Source of the DNA: Acarospora socialis | Lineage: Eukaryota > Ascomycota > Lecanoromycetes > Acarosporales > Acarosporaceae | NCBI GenBank assembly: GCA_025617375.2 | Contig: JAMYGW020000002.1 | Span: 1,364,001 to 1,428,000, forward strand | Length of the DNA stretch: 64,000 nt | Direction: 5' to 3' | In this document: piece by piece, positions 1-10,312 of the stretch | Numbering within the stretch: position 1 is the stretch's first letter | Layout of the letters: each line of letters begins with the position of its first letter | The notes under the pieces: model-generated | The model's input: only the letters and a program-made list of their open reading frames with translations | Database searches by the model: none | What the model was told of the DNA's origin: nothing | Translations under genes and position numbers: made by a program

Positions 1-1599
1 TACCATGCTTACTAATTGATATCGAGCCGACACACGGGTTGGAACAGCTTCATGCATATCACAGCAGGGACCATCCCGTACCCTCACGTTCAAATCTCCT
101 CTAAATTCCAAGTTTTCTGCCTTGCATCGGTCCTGCTCTCGGGGCATTACCTTAGGTACAGAGTGGTCCTTCCCGCCAAGAAGTTCGCCGAAACTCCGAT
201 TCCAGGCTACCGGTGCTCATGCCCACTCCGCAATCGAAACTAAGGTAGGATCCGGATTTCAGCTAAAGCCTGCTCCTTGGATCATCCCAACAGACCTGGG
301 GCCACAATTCGCCGGCTTGGTAAGTCCAAAAAGCCACCAAGAAGGCATGATTGTTGCGACACAGTAATAACTACGAGCTACTCTCGTATACGCATAAAAC
401 TTTCAATCACCTTCATGGCTGACCCTGCTGGTGATCTACGTTGATGTTAGCGGTGAACAGTGGTATGCAACAACGGTCGTCAGCTTCGCAGGATGTTCGC
501 AAGGATCGAGGCAGATCACCCGTCCCCTGTTATGCTCGTAATATCGTACATGTGGTCATCCCGTACCTCGATAAACGATGCCTCTTGCATTGCAGATTTC
601 TACTCGTATGTACATACACACATGTAAGTAAGAACTCCGTATAACTACCTATGTGCTCTACAAACCAGGCTACCTTTGTCTCGCGTAACTATTCGATCTT
701 GCCTGCCACTTCGAGTTGTGCATACCTGTGGGGCTTTAGTGATGCGGTACTCGTACAACGGCCTCTTCGCTTGCGCGATGGGTCTCAGTTGATATTGCGA
801 AGCAAACACTTCCCAGATGCTTCTGCGTTCAGCGCCTGCAAGCCACCCTATATCTCCTTCTTCGTTCAGCTCTGCTCCGCTGCGGACGTGGTGTCACGGT
901 GTCTTGCAGTCCGATACGAGCGGTTCCAGTCAATACCACATCTCTAGAATGACTTCACATGAAGGCATCGCCGAGACCGGTGTGTCCAGTGATGACCGCC
1001 GCACCATACCGATATCCAAGTCAGCCAGATCGCTTGCATCATCGGTACGACGAGATCACATCCTTCGGCTCCGGTACAAGCCGGTCACAGCGTAAGGGCG
1101 CAACTCAACACCGGACAGAAACAACAGACAAGTTTGCAGCATAGACGTGCAAGCAACTGCACCATGATCGGACAGCATAGAGGATTCAGAAAGTACACAC
1201 AGCATTCCTTATATGAACAGTCATGGTCTGGAAACTCGACTGCTGCACTCTGCCCGATAGAAGATGTTGAAAACAGATATAGTAGTAGTGACCGGAGAAG
1301 CATTCACCTGTGCTGTCAACGGTGTAGTCACTGTGGCGCTCTGGATAGTGACAGTCTGACAATTTGTGCAAGTGTAGCAATGCAGTCACGTAGGCAGTCT
1401 AGATAATGCAAACGCTGCTTTCCTGGCATGAGTGGAGTACTCTTGAACCTGCATTTGACTTGACCGTTGAGATTCTTGTTGATATCACATGTTATGGTGA
1501 CACGGAAAGTCCCGTTATGTAATAGCCAACAAACAACACGGTTTGTCGCGTGAGTCGCCTTCTTCGTCCGGAACGCCATCCGACCTGAACGGAGACTAG
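1..1599. other. Left-edge intergenic stretch
   Basis: No reading frame here resembles a known protein and none has fungal-type splice signals linking it to a neighbour. Short frames occur on both strands but have no conserved motif. The last few hundred bases must hold the promoter of the beta-glucosidase gene starting at 1600; no clear TATA box stands out. Confidence 0.5.
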
Positions 1600-4552
1600 A
1601 TGGCTCCCAATCGATCTTTCAGGGAGAGTCGAGAAGCCTTGCTGAAGAGCAGAGCGAAAAGGCATCATCGTTCTCCAACAGCGGATGGCTGGCAATCTTC
1701 AAGTGAAGACGAGCTGGAGCTCGATGAGCTTAACCACTCAAAAGCAGATAACCACCAGGCAATGCGAAACCCGTCATGCCTGGGACTCGTACGGAGATGC
1801 GGGAAGCCTGGGGTGAACTGTCTAGTGATCACTGCAATACTTCTGGGCGGTCTCATTCTGTTGCTTGGAGTTGGAAGCTTATGGGTGTATAAAAGTGCTC
1901 CTGAAGATGGTGTATGTCAACCGAGCTACAGCAGCCCCCTGTCGCTGACAGGTCGTGCCCTAGGGATCGCCTCCATGGTATCCATCACCGCTCGGCGGCA
2001 CGCTCGACTCGTGGGCACACAGCTATCAAAAGGCACAGGAATTGGTGAGGAAGATGAGCCTTGTGGAGAAAGTCAACATCACCACAGGAACAGGATGGTC
2101 CCAGAACCTTTGCGTTGGCAACACTGGACCTGCCAATAGCGTTGGATTCCCATCTCTTTGTCTACAGGACGGGCCCCTTGGGATCCGTTTTGCTGACCAC
2201 AGCACTGCATTTCCAGCGGGCATCACGACTGGGGCGACTTGGAGCCGGGATCTCATGTACAAAAGAGGACACGCGCATGGCCTCGAGGCTCGCTTGAAAG
2301 GGATCAACGTGTTGCTCGGCCCTTGTATGGGTCCTCTCGGCCGGATGCCCGCCGGTGGAAGGAATTGGGAAGGATTTGGTTCCGACCCGGTGCTTCAGGC
2401 TGTGGGGGCGGCGGAAACGATCAAGGGCATTCAGGACGCAGGAGTCATGGCTACGGCAAAGCATTGGATCGCAAACGAACAGGAGCACTTCAGACAGTCC
2501 TTCGAATGGGGCCTGCCGAATGCCATGTCGTCGAACGTCGACGATCGGACATTACACGAGCTCTACGTCTGGCCCTTTGCGGAGAGTGTGAGAGCGGGCG
2601 TGGCAAGCGTCATGTGCAGCTACCAAATGGTCAACAACTCATATGCTTGCGGGAACAGTAAGATCCTAAATGGCATACTGAAAGACGAGTTGGGATTCCA
2701 GGGATTCGTCCAATCGGACTGGTTAGCCCAACGCAGCGGCGTGGGCAGCGCACTGGCTGGACTTGACATGACGATGCCTGGCGACGGTCTGAGATGGATG
2801 GACGGTAGATCATTGTGGGGTCCGCATCTCACAGAAGCGGCCCTGAACGGATCCATTCCTATGGAACGCCTCAATGACATGGTAACGCGCATTGTGGCGA
2901 CTTGGTATCAGTTGGGTCAAGACACTTGGGCTGCACCACCTCCTGAAGGCGACGGCGGGCCCAACTTTTCGTCATTCACAAATGAAGAGATTGGACTGCT
3001 CCATCCCGCTAGCGATGATAAAACAACTGCGGCGGTCAATAAATTCGTCGACGTGCAAGGACAGGGCAAGGATTTCCACGGCCGACTTGCTCAGCAGATT
3101 GCGGCTGAAGGGGCTGTCTTGGTCAAGAATGAAAACAACTTACTCCCGCTCACCCCGCAGGGCCGGTCGGGCATGGCAAGGAACGACAAAGGCAAGAAGT
3201 TCCGCGTTGGAGTATTTGGCGAGGACGCTGGACCAGGCAGAGGGCCCAACGTCTGCCCAGACCGAGGCTGCAATCAAGGCACTTTAGCCTCAGGGTGGGG
3301 AAGCGGTGCCGTAGACTTCCCTTACCTCATCACGCCACTCCAAGCGTTGGAGGCCAAGTTTGACTTTGACTCCGTGTACATGACCAATTTCCTCAGTAAC
3401 AATCCACCCCTCAAATCTTCACCATCAATCCTAGCAGATCAAGATCTATGCATCGTCTTCGTTAACTCTATGGGCGGGGAAGGCTTCATCGCCTCTGACG
3501 GGATCCGCGGAGATCGCAACGACCTCTATGCTCAGAAGAACGGCGACAAGCTCGTTCAGACCGTCGCTAAAGGCTGTGGCAGAGGCAGTGGGGAGACGAT
3601 CGTAGTCGTGCACGCCATCGGGCCCGTCATCCTCGAACGCTGGGTCGATTTACCCGGCGTCAAAGCCGTCATCCTCGCCAACCTTCCCGGCGAAGAAAGC
3701 GGCAACGCGCTCGTAGACGTCCTCTTCGGCGACGTCGACGCAAGCGGTCGTCTCCCGTACACCGTCGGTAAGAGCCTCGACGACTACGGACCCGGCGGCC
3801 AAATCATGTACTACCCGAACGGCGCGGTGCCGCAGCAGGACTTCAGCGAGGGTCTCTACGTCGACTACCGCCACTTCGACAAGCACAACATCACGCCGCG
3901 CTACGAGTTCGGCTTCGGCCTCTCCTACACCTCCTTCGCCTTCTCCAACCTCTCCGTCACCCTCACTCAAACGAAAACTCCACTTCCTTCACCCCGACCG
4001 GCCGATACGAGCAGGCCTCCTTCCTACAACACTACCGTCCCCGACCCCTCCTCCGCCCTCTTCCCCTCACACTTCCGCACACTGAAAAACTACATCTACC
4101 CATACATCTCCTCCACCATCACCATCAAACGAGGCCCATACCCCTATCCCTCCGGGTACACCGTCCCGCAAGCCCCGTCCCCCGCGGGCGGCGGCCCCGG
4201 CGGCAACCCATCCCTCTACGAAAACCTCGTCGTGGTAACCCTCACGCTCACCAACACCGGCTCCCGAACCGGCAAGCAAGTCGTGCAACTGTACGTCTCG
4301 TTCCCGCCCAATGTCACGGAGCCAGACATGGGCAAAACGATCGATTTCCCCGTAAGGGTTCTCCGAGCGTTCGAGAAGGTGGAGTTGGCGGCGGGGGAGA
4401 GTACGGAAGTTAAGTTGGAGTTGAGCAGGAAGGATTTGAGTTATTGGAGTGTAAGGAAGCAGAATTGGGTCGTGCCGGTGGAGGAGAACGGGAGGATAAC
4501 GGTGAGCGTGGGGGCTAGTTCGAGGGATCTGAGGCTTTGGGGGGAGGTTTGA
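1600..4552 (+). CDS. bglE: GH3 beta-glucosidase, type II membrane protein (BglE-like)
   Basis: Exons 1600-1911 and 1964-4552 (52-nt intron, GTATGT...CTAG) give 966 residues. The first 70 residues are cytosolic, charged and serine-rich; a single membrane span follows at about 73-97 (LVITAILLGGLILLLGVGSL), so the catalytic part faces the secretory lumen or cell surface. Joining the exons restores the family's start of the catalytic domain (WYPSPLGGTLDSW). The GH3 N-terminal domain carries the nucleophile in GFVQSDW, Asp356; the GH3 C-terminal domain and a C-terminal FnIII-like domain (about 860-960) follow. Family members hydrolyse terminal beta-D-glucose from cello-oligosaccharides and other beta-glucosides. 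The layout and length match the fungal membrane-anchored BglE group rather than secreted Bgl1 enzymes. The gene is convergent with the cupin gene. The family call is firm; the exact orthology is inferred. Confidence 0.93.
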
Positions 4553-5480
4553 TGGAATGGGCGTTGCTATATATATAAATAGATGGGTAGAGAGGTAGAT
4601 AAATAGATGGATCTATGATGGCGTCCGGCACGGGGTTCCGGAATGGTATGAAGAGGTTATTATTGCTTGGTGTGCCTTGGTCCCGTGCACGAACGGTTGA
4701 AGCCAAGACCTTCGTTCGACTCTTCAGTCCATGCCTCGATGACGAGTAGGAACGGATTGACGTTCTCTGCTCTCTTCCGCCTCCCTTCATCCTTCACTTG
4801 TCCTCTTCCGTCCTCGTCGGGATGCGGGACTTGTTGCTCATGGAAGTCGAGTCATTTGCAATCCCCTCAACTAACGACCTCCGTCAAATATTCTAGATCA
4901 TCATTCTCCCAAAGGTTTCCTCGTCCATGCTTTCTCCACTCCTTTGCTCTCCTCCCACATTTCCTCTTGGCCCCTCCCCATCTTGTCTTCCGCTCACCCT
5001 GGCTTGGGGATAGAAATGATACGGTGGGGCAGAGGCGTTGGTGGGTTCTCCGGATACTATATTTCATATCTTGCTCCGTTGATGCGCTCAGGGGAGTTGA
5101 ATGGATTGGCGCGACGCTTGATGAGGTTGTGTGGTGCTTTGTCGGTGGATGGCACTGTGAGAGCATGAACGAAGCGTTGGGGTGGTGGGTATGGCACGAC
5201 TAGAAGGGAAGAGACAGAATTGGAGGGGAATCGTTGACGATTGTATGGACGGGGTGGGGAAGGGAATGGCAATGGGGAGGAGCTGGTGACGGCGATGACG
5301 AAAAGATGGGGGTAAAATGAGCACCCACGAACCAGACAGAACACCCTGGATAGGATAGAGTAGGGCGAGGAGCACGAAATCCAATCCGGCTTGTATAGCA
5401 GGGAAATTAGCTAAGGATTACTCGATATGTAAAGTGGTATAACCATCCTCTCAACATGAATACAATTCCTCTGCTACGTT
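4553..5480. other. Convergent intergenic region
   Basis: This stretch lies between the 3' ends of the beta-glucosidase and cupin genes and should hold both 3' untranslated regions. It begins with an AT-rich run (tatatatataaatagatgg, near 4570-4590). Several overlapping open frames on both strands are compositional and have no recognisable domain. Confidence 0.5.
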
Positions 5481-5957
5481 CTAAGCCGTCCCCTCACCCC
5501 TCTGCCCCACAAAGAAGCCCAACCCATAACTGTCCGTCGTGAAGGTGATCTTGGCCCCCTTGGGGAAGTAAAATACGTCGCCCGGCACGGCGTGCACTTT
5601 CTGCCCGGTCTCGTCCTCGATGTCGAACTCGCCCTCGACGATGATCTTCATCTCGTGGTACGTGTACGTATACACGAGCGGCGTGCCTTTCTCCAGTCGA
5701 TAGAAGCCTGCTGAGATGGGCTTTTCCGGGTCGATTTGCTCTCTGTGAAGGAAATCAGTGGTTGGGGTGTGGTGAGGGAGGACCGATGGGGCTGAAGGAG
5801 AGGGGTGTGACGGAGGAATGTGTGAGTTAGGGAACGGGGAAAGGGAAACGTACGAGGAGTAGACGTCACCGAGGTAGGCGTTCTCGTTGGCGATCAGAGG
5901 GGGCTTGTAGGAGGACTGAGCCTTGGGGTAGTGGTTCATTGCCGTTTTGGAGGACAT
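5481..5957 (-). CDS. Small cupin protein, EutQ/Cupin_3-like
   Basis: Exons 5854-5957 and 5481-5742 (111-nt intron, GTACGT...CACAG) encode 121 residues. Without splicing the frame would carry a proline- and serine-rich insert that is plainly intronic. After a 35-residue N-terminal arm, the protein is a single beta-barrel cupin: HEMKIIVEGEFDIEDETGQK leads into PGDVFYFPKGAKITFTT, the usual G(D)xxxxPxG second cupin motif. It resembles the EutQ/DUF861 branch found as stand-alone proteins in many fungi; their substrate is not established, and relatives include ethanolamine-utilisation and ureidoglycolate-type cupins. Metal ligands of motif 1 are incomplete (one His), so catalysis is not assured. 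No signal peptide is present, so it is probably cytosolic. Confidence 0.85.
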   Translation of the reverse strand: MSSKTAMNHYPKAQSSYKPPLIANENAYLGDVYSSYVSLSPFPNSHIPPSHPSPSAPSVLPHHTPTTDFLHREQIDPEKPISAGFYRLEKGTPLVYTYTYHEMKIIVEGEFDIEDETGQKVHAVPGDVFYFPKGAKITFTTDSYGLGFFVGQRGEGTA

Positions 5958-7166
5958 TGTCGAAGGAGTGGGATGATGAAGGCGGGTGGCGATAGTGATG
6001 TTTGCTTAACGGGATACCTGTTAGCTACTTGCGAGGGGAGAATCGACAGCGTCTTTTTGCTGAGAGAATCCGTATGACGGAGTAGACGCCTTGGTTGCTT
6101 ACCTTGGAAAAGGGAAGGGTGGAGTGTTTGACAAATGATCAATGATCGGATCACAAATGGTTACAGGAGCAAGATCTTTGGCAGACAAAATCCTGCAGCC
6201 TCCTCCATTATATACCTAGGAAACCCGGCCATTGCCTCTTGAGGCTCTACGAACCCCACTATACCTTTCTCCTCCGTTGGGCTGCACTTGTAATTGAGTA
6301 GCAGGCGCGGGTTCTCGGCTTCTCAACCAAAGGATCCGTTGTCTGGAAGGAGCATAGTGTCCATGATATGGATACCACCCCGTCGGAGAAACGAGGGCCT
6401 GTGAGGCTGAAATCAATTCCTCGGTTTCTGATTCTTGGTGATGGGAGATGGGTGCATTTGTCTTTGCGGGTCCACCGTAACCTATTTCTGTGGGGAAGGA
6501 CTGTTGGTTGTCGTGGGGAATTTTTTGCTGCTTCGGGTAAGAGACCCTGAGTAAGCAAATCTCTCCCAGCTTGTTACTGTATGCGATCAGCCTCCTTACG
6601 TAGTGTGTAGGATAGGGCAATTATCTCCACTTGTAGCGTGTGATATTGATGTGTTCCTCAGTGGCACTCCGCCATGCAGTGTCATGGTGCACTGGATAAT
6701 GCTTCGCTGACCGTCTTTGGGAATCATTCGCGATCTCCATGCAAAGTACATGTCAGGGTTTGTCCTCTCCAGGACTGAAACCCCTTTTACTAGTAATTCC
6801 AGTAATAGTTTATAGTAAGCATCAGCGCCTGCGTGTGTCATATCTGCCTGGTATCTGTCAACGCCCAGTAAGTCTACCCCTTCAGACTACCGTCATGAGC
6901 CCTTGAGAACACCAAACACCATCGTTCAGACGCACTTCAACCCACAACACCGGAAAGGCCAGCAGCACCTGACGTTTAGTCCAGAGAAAGCCGACATTCC
7001 ATTAGGGTCGGACCAAAGCCCCATCTGACGACACGTCTTATCAAGCATTACGTAGCCAGCCTCGCCCTGGAACAGGGATCCAAAGCGGGAGATAATCAGA
7101 TGAGCAGCAACTCTCGATTATCCGAGCAGTACTGCCATCGGGTTAGCAGATGATGCAACAGCAGAG
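5958..7166. other. Intergenic region between cupin and regulator genes
   Basis: This is the promoter side of the cupin gene and the 3' side of the Zn2Cys6 gene. The first 250 bases have pyrimidine/AG runs that could mark a 5' leader intron of the cupin transcript. No gene is visible. Confidence 0.45.
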
Positions 7167-9749
7167 CTAGGGCTTTAGCCTACCTTCCCAATGCCAATCT
7201 TTCATCACACCGAGCCAGTGGAGTCTCCCTCGCACAGTCTTTTCAAACTCGAAGTTCGACGTGGTGTCGGTCGACTGCGTTCTCAACTGATGTAGGCCAA
7301 TTGGCATTGGCATTCCCAATTCTCCGTTTGTGGCTCGCCTTTTCAGATCACCGCCGCCGAACGGGTCCGACCACTCTGATGAGCCGACAATCTCTTGCTC
7401 CCCGAAGCTGAACTTCCTCTTCATGCCCTCCACCGACGAGGCGTATCCAGATGGGTCTCGGAAGGAAAGCCGGGAGTGTTCCCGCTGAGCTTTCTCGGCA
7501 TCATATGCATCACGACGATCCCAAACCTCCTTGATGACCTCCCAGCATCGGTCAACGTTGCCGATCAGCATCCTCTGCGCCATAGCCGCCCAACGATCCT
7601 CTACCCACACTCTATCCTCCATGGTGGAAGCCTCACAGCCCGCGGCAAGCAGAGGGTAAATCTGTACGATAATAGCTCGTGAGCTGGGCGGAACCGTGGC
7701 CAGGTAAACTAATACTTTCTTCGCAAGTTGTGCGGCACTCAGCGAGGGGATTTCTGGAACTGCTTGGTGTAGATACAACAACGTCGCCCAGCGGTAGGCC
7801 TCAGCGGTCTGCATGCTATGGGTGATCTCGGACGTGGGGTCTTCCGGTGGTTCAAAAAAACGTGGAGGGGTCCATTCCTCAATGGCAGACTTCAGCACCA
7901 TGGCTTGAGAGATGATTACCACCGAGTTGCAGTCACACTTCCGAACTCGCCGGACAAGGTTCGCAACACGGCCTATGAGCGGGAAGAGCGTCGTCGCGCA
8001 ACCCATCAGAGGATCAATTTCGTGGTTCTCCGTGAAGAAACCGGATGGGGACCAGAGGTTGCTGTCGGAATCGTTGGATTCATCGTCGTCGATTGAGGTC
8101 AGACGAGCAATAACGTCCATGTATACAAAGGTATTGAACAAGAACTTGAGCGTGGTCTGATCATCGCCGGACAAGCTGCCTTGACGATACCTCGTCCGAG
8201 CTTGGTTGACTAGGGCCTTCGCACCACGCAAGTGCTCGATGCCGGTGGAAACGTGCCGATCCCAGGATTCCGCGAAAGCCAAGACCAATGTCGTTGCGAG
8301 TGCGATGTCCGTCCTCATGCTCCCAATTCCAACAGCCAACGACCTAATACTCCGCCTCATGTGCTCCATTCCCTCAACTCTCATTTCCGGCCTTTCTTTG
8401 GACGTATGGAAGGCTGTCATCGAACTGATTGCGTGATATAGCGCAGGAGAGTCTCGCGCCAATGGCCATACCAGCGTTCGCCATGGATTCTCGGTAGGTC
8501 CGTCTTTGATGGAAAGAATACCGCATGTTTGCCGGTCGAAGCGGAGCATAAGCATTTCCGGACTGTCGGCATGAATTGCAGGCTGTCGGTAGACGATATT
8601 GAACGGATCCAACCTCGACCCTTCCGACGAGCTCGACGAGTTTGAAGGTGAGGGCGAAGGCAAACGCATTATCCATGCTTCAGCGTTGAATTCTGGCTGA
8701 CGGACAATCTCTTCGACATCCTCGTCCTCCTCAATGGCATTATTCGGCAGCTGGTATCCCCCGGGCTGATACGGTACATCCGATTGCGGCGGTGGATAGT
8801 CCATGAAGTCCGGAGAAGGCGCATTCAGGTCAGTACCGGGCAATAAAAGATCAATCAATCTTGGTGACTGTCCTGATGAAAAACTCGAAGCTGCTGTTCG
8901 GAGTGACTGCATGGTGCTGCCATCGTCAAATGCGGTATTGACAGTACTCGCAGCGGAGCTAAGCTGAAAAGGGTCATCCAACGATTGTGGTGCTAGATCG
9001 CCATGATTGTATTGGGTAACAACCTGTGACAGCTCTGCGGCAAATGTATCATGAGAAAAAGGAGGTCCGTTCGGAGGCAGTTGTGATATGACCATCGCTT
9101 CTGATGCGGAGGGTTCCTGCTTATTTTTTCGCATGGCCGAGCCTGCGTTATTAACAGTGAAAGTTGAAGCATCAGACAATACAGGGCTGGTCGCCGCCTC
9201 TTTGACTGGTTTCGGGTTTGGTGCGGAAACGGAGGCTGTGACTTGTTCAGACCTGATACCGGATGGGAAGAGTCAAAGTAAAGACTACAGACCTTTCCTC
9301 GTCCTGTTAGATGTTGGTTTGCCCGTGAAAGTCGCTTCCTCAAAGGGCCGCCACTTAAAGTCTTTCTTATACCCACCACACACGACACCTCTTTTGTGGC
9401 ATTGTTGGCATAATGGCTTCGTCTCATCGCACTTCAACCGTTTGGCTTTGCAAGTGACGCATCCTATCACGACATAAAATCAGCACGGCAAGACCGGACT
9501 AAATTCGAGATGCATGACTGGCGGTGCCTTATCGCGCCAAGACAAGGAGATGGTGCAGGCCATAGTCATACCATTGCGACTCTTGGATTGCTTCGGTTTC
9601 GCGACTCCATCTGTCTTCCCCGACGTCGCGTTTGGTGCTCTGGTGGTTGTTGACGGCCTTCTCGGGGCAGTCTTGGGGGTTGGTCTCGGTGTAGTTGAGG
9701 CTGGACTACTCAAGAAGGCCGAAGGAGAAGGAATACTGATGGTCGCCAT
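7167..9749 (-). CDS. Zn2Cys6 transcription factor with Fungal_trans_2 domain
   Basis: Exons 9572-9749, 9293-9463 and 7167-9235 (introns 108 and 57 nt) give 805 residues. Splicing intron 1 joins KSRNG to CVTCKAKRLKCDE and completes a binuclear zinc cluster, Cys61-x2-Cys64-x6-Cys71-x6-Cys78-x2-Cys81-x6-Cys88, followed by a basic linker. Intron 2 ends at TCACAG rather than at the nearer CAG, because only that choice keeps the frame. Residues 1-58 are rich in Pro, Ser and Thr. The middle and C-terminal half (about 330-650) has the helical Fungal_trans_2 pattern (PLARDSPALYHAISSMTAFH...), typical of activators of amino-acid, GABA or xenobiotic genes. The target genes are unknown. The palindromes at 10265-10312 lie about 520-560 bases upstream of its start codon. 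Confidence 0.88.
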
Positions 9750-10062
9750 GAATCGGATGCCGCCGCTCTATGCGCTGCCAAACACGGAGATGCAAACTCA
9801 AGTACTGAAGGAATGGAGAATATTGAAGAGTTGTGTGTAACTTGGCTGCATGTAATGGTGATGCAGTGTTGAGAATGGTAAGGTACGAGGATGTACCTAA
9901 GGCGCGGAATATAAGATAACGTCCAAGCGAGGCCAGGCAAAGGTAGGTAGTGGAAGTGAAATGGTGGAGTGTGGAGAAGGGCCAAGCCAGGACGGATTGC
10001 AATCTACGGTACTCAGTACGGTAGCCAGGCCTAAGTAGAGTATCTCCACACACAAGAAGATA

Positions 10063-10100
10063 AGGTCAGGTCAGGTCAGGTCAGGTCAGGTCAGGTCAGG
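10063..10100. repeat. (AGGTC)n pentanucleotide tandem repeat
   Basis: Seven exact copies of AGGTC plus a partial AGG, uninterrupted. It sits about 310 bases upstream of the Zn2Cys6 regulator start codon. A simple repeat; length polymorphism between strains would be expected. Confidence 0.97.
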
Positions 10101-10264
10101 AAATCAACAGAGGACAGAGCGACAGACAGGCAGCAAAGTAGGTACTTGGTGGTAAAGTTAAAGACAACGGACGACCCGCCGTTGGGGATACTGGGATTAA
10201 TCATTAAGGTATTTACCTAGGTATTAATAAGTGCTGCATCAACTCCGTGTCGTCAATTTAACAA

Positions 10265-10293
10265 GGTAAGGTATCGATTCTCGATACCTTACC
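10265..10293. promoter_or_regulatory. Perfect 13-bp inverted repeat, 3-base spacer
   Basis: ggtaaggtatcga, spacer ttc, then tcgataccttacc: both arms match perfectly. It lies in the upstream region of the Zn2Cys6 regulator gene. It could form a short hairpin or bind a dimeric factor; function is inferred only from symmetry. Confidence 0.55.
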
Positions 10294-10296
10294 CTC

Positions 10297-10312
10297 ATAC
10301 CTTATAAGGTAT
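10297..10312. promoter_or_regulatory. 16-bp perfect palindrome ataccttataaggtat
   Basis: A gapless palindrome three bases after the 13-bp inverted repeat, and sharing with it the core ATACCTTA/TAAGGTAT. The repeated core suggests one related element present four times within 48 bases. Confidence 0.55.

Noticed and set aside
1085-1303. Cys-rich 72-codon minus-strand frame with a hydrophobic start, resembling a small secreted protein
   Set aside because: The Cys residues sit in a hydrophobic, signal-like context throughout, there is no clear mature domain, and overlapping frames on the other strand have similar length.
4667-5203. 178-codon plus-strand frame downstream of the beta-glucosidase gene
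   Set aside because: Odd composition rich in Pro, Ser, Trp and Phe, no domain, no splice context, and overlapping antisense frames; best explained as 3' flank.
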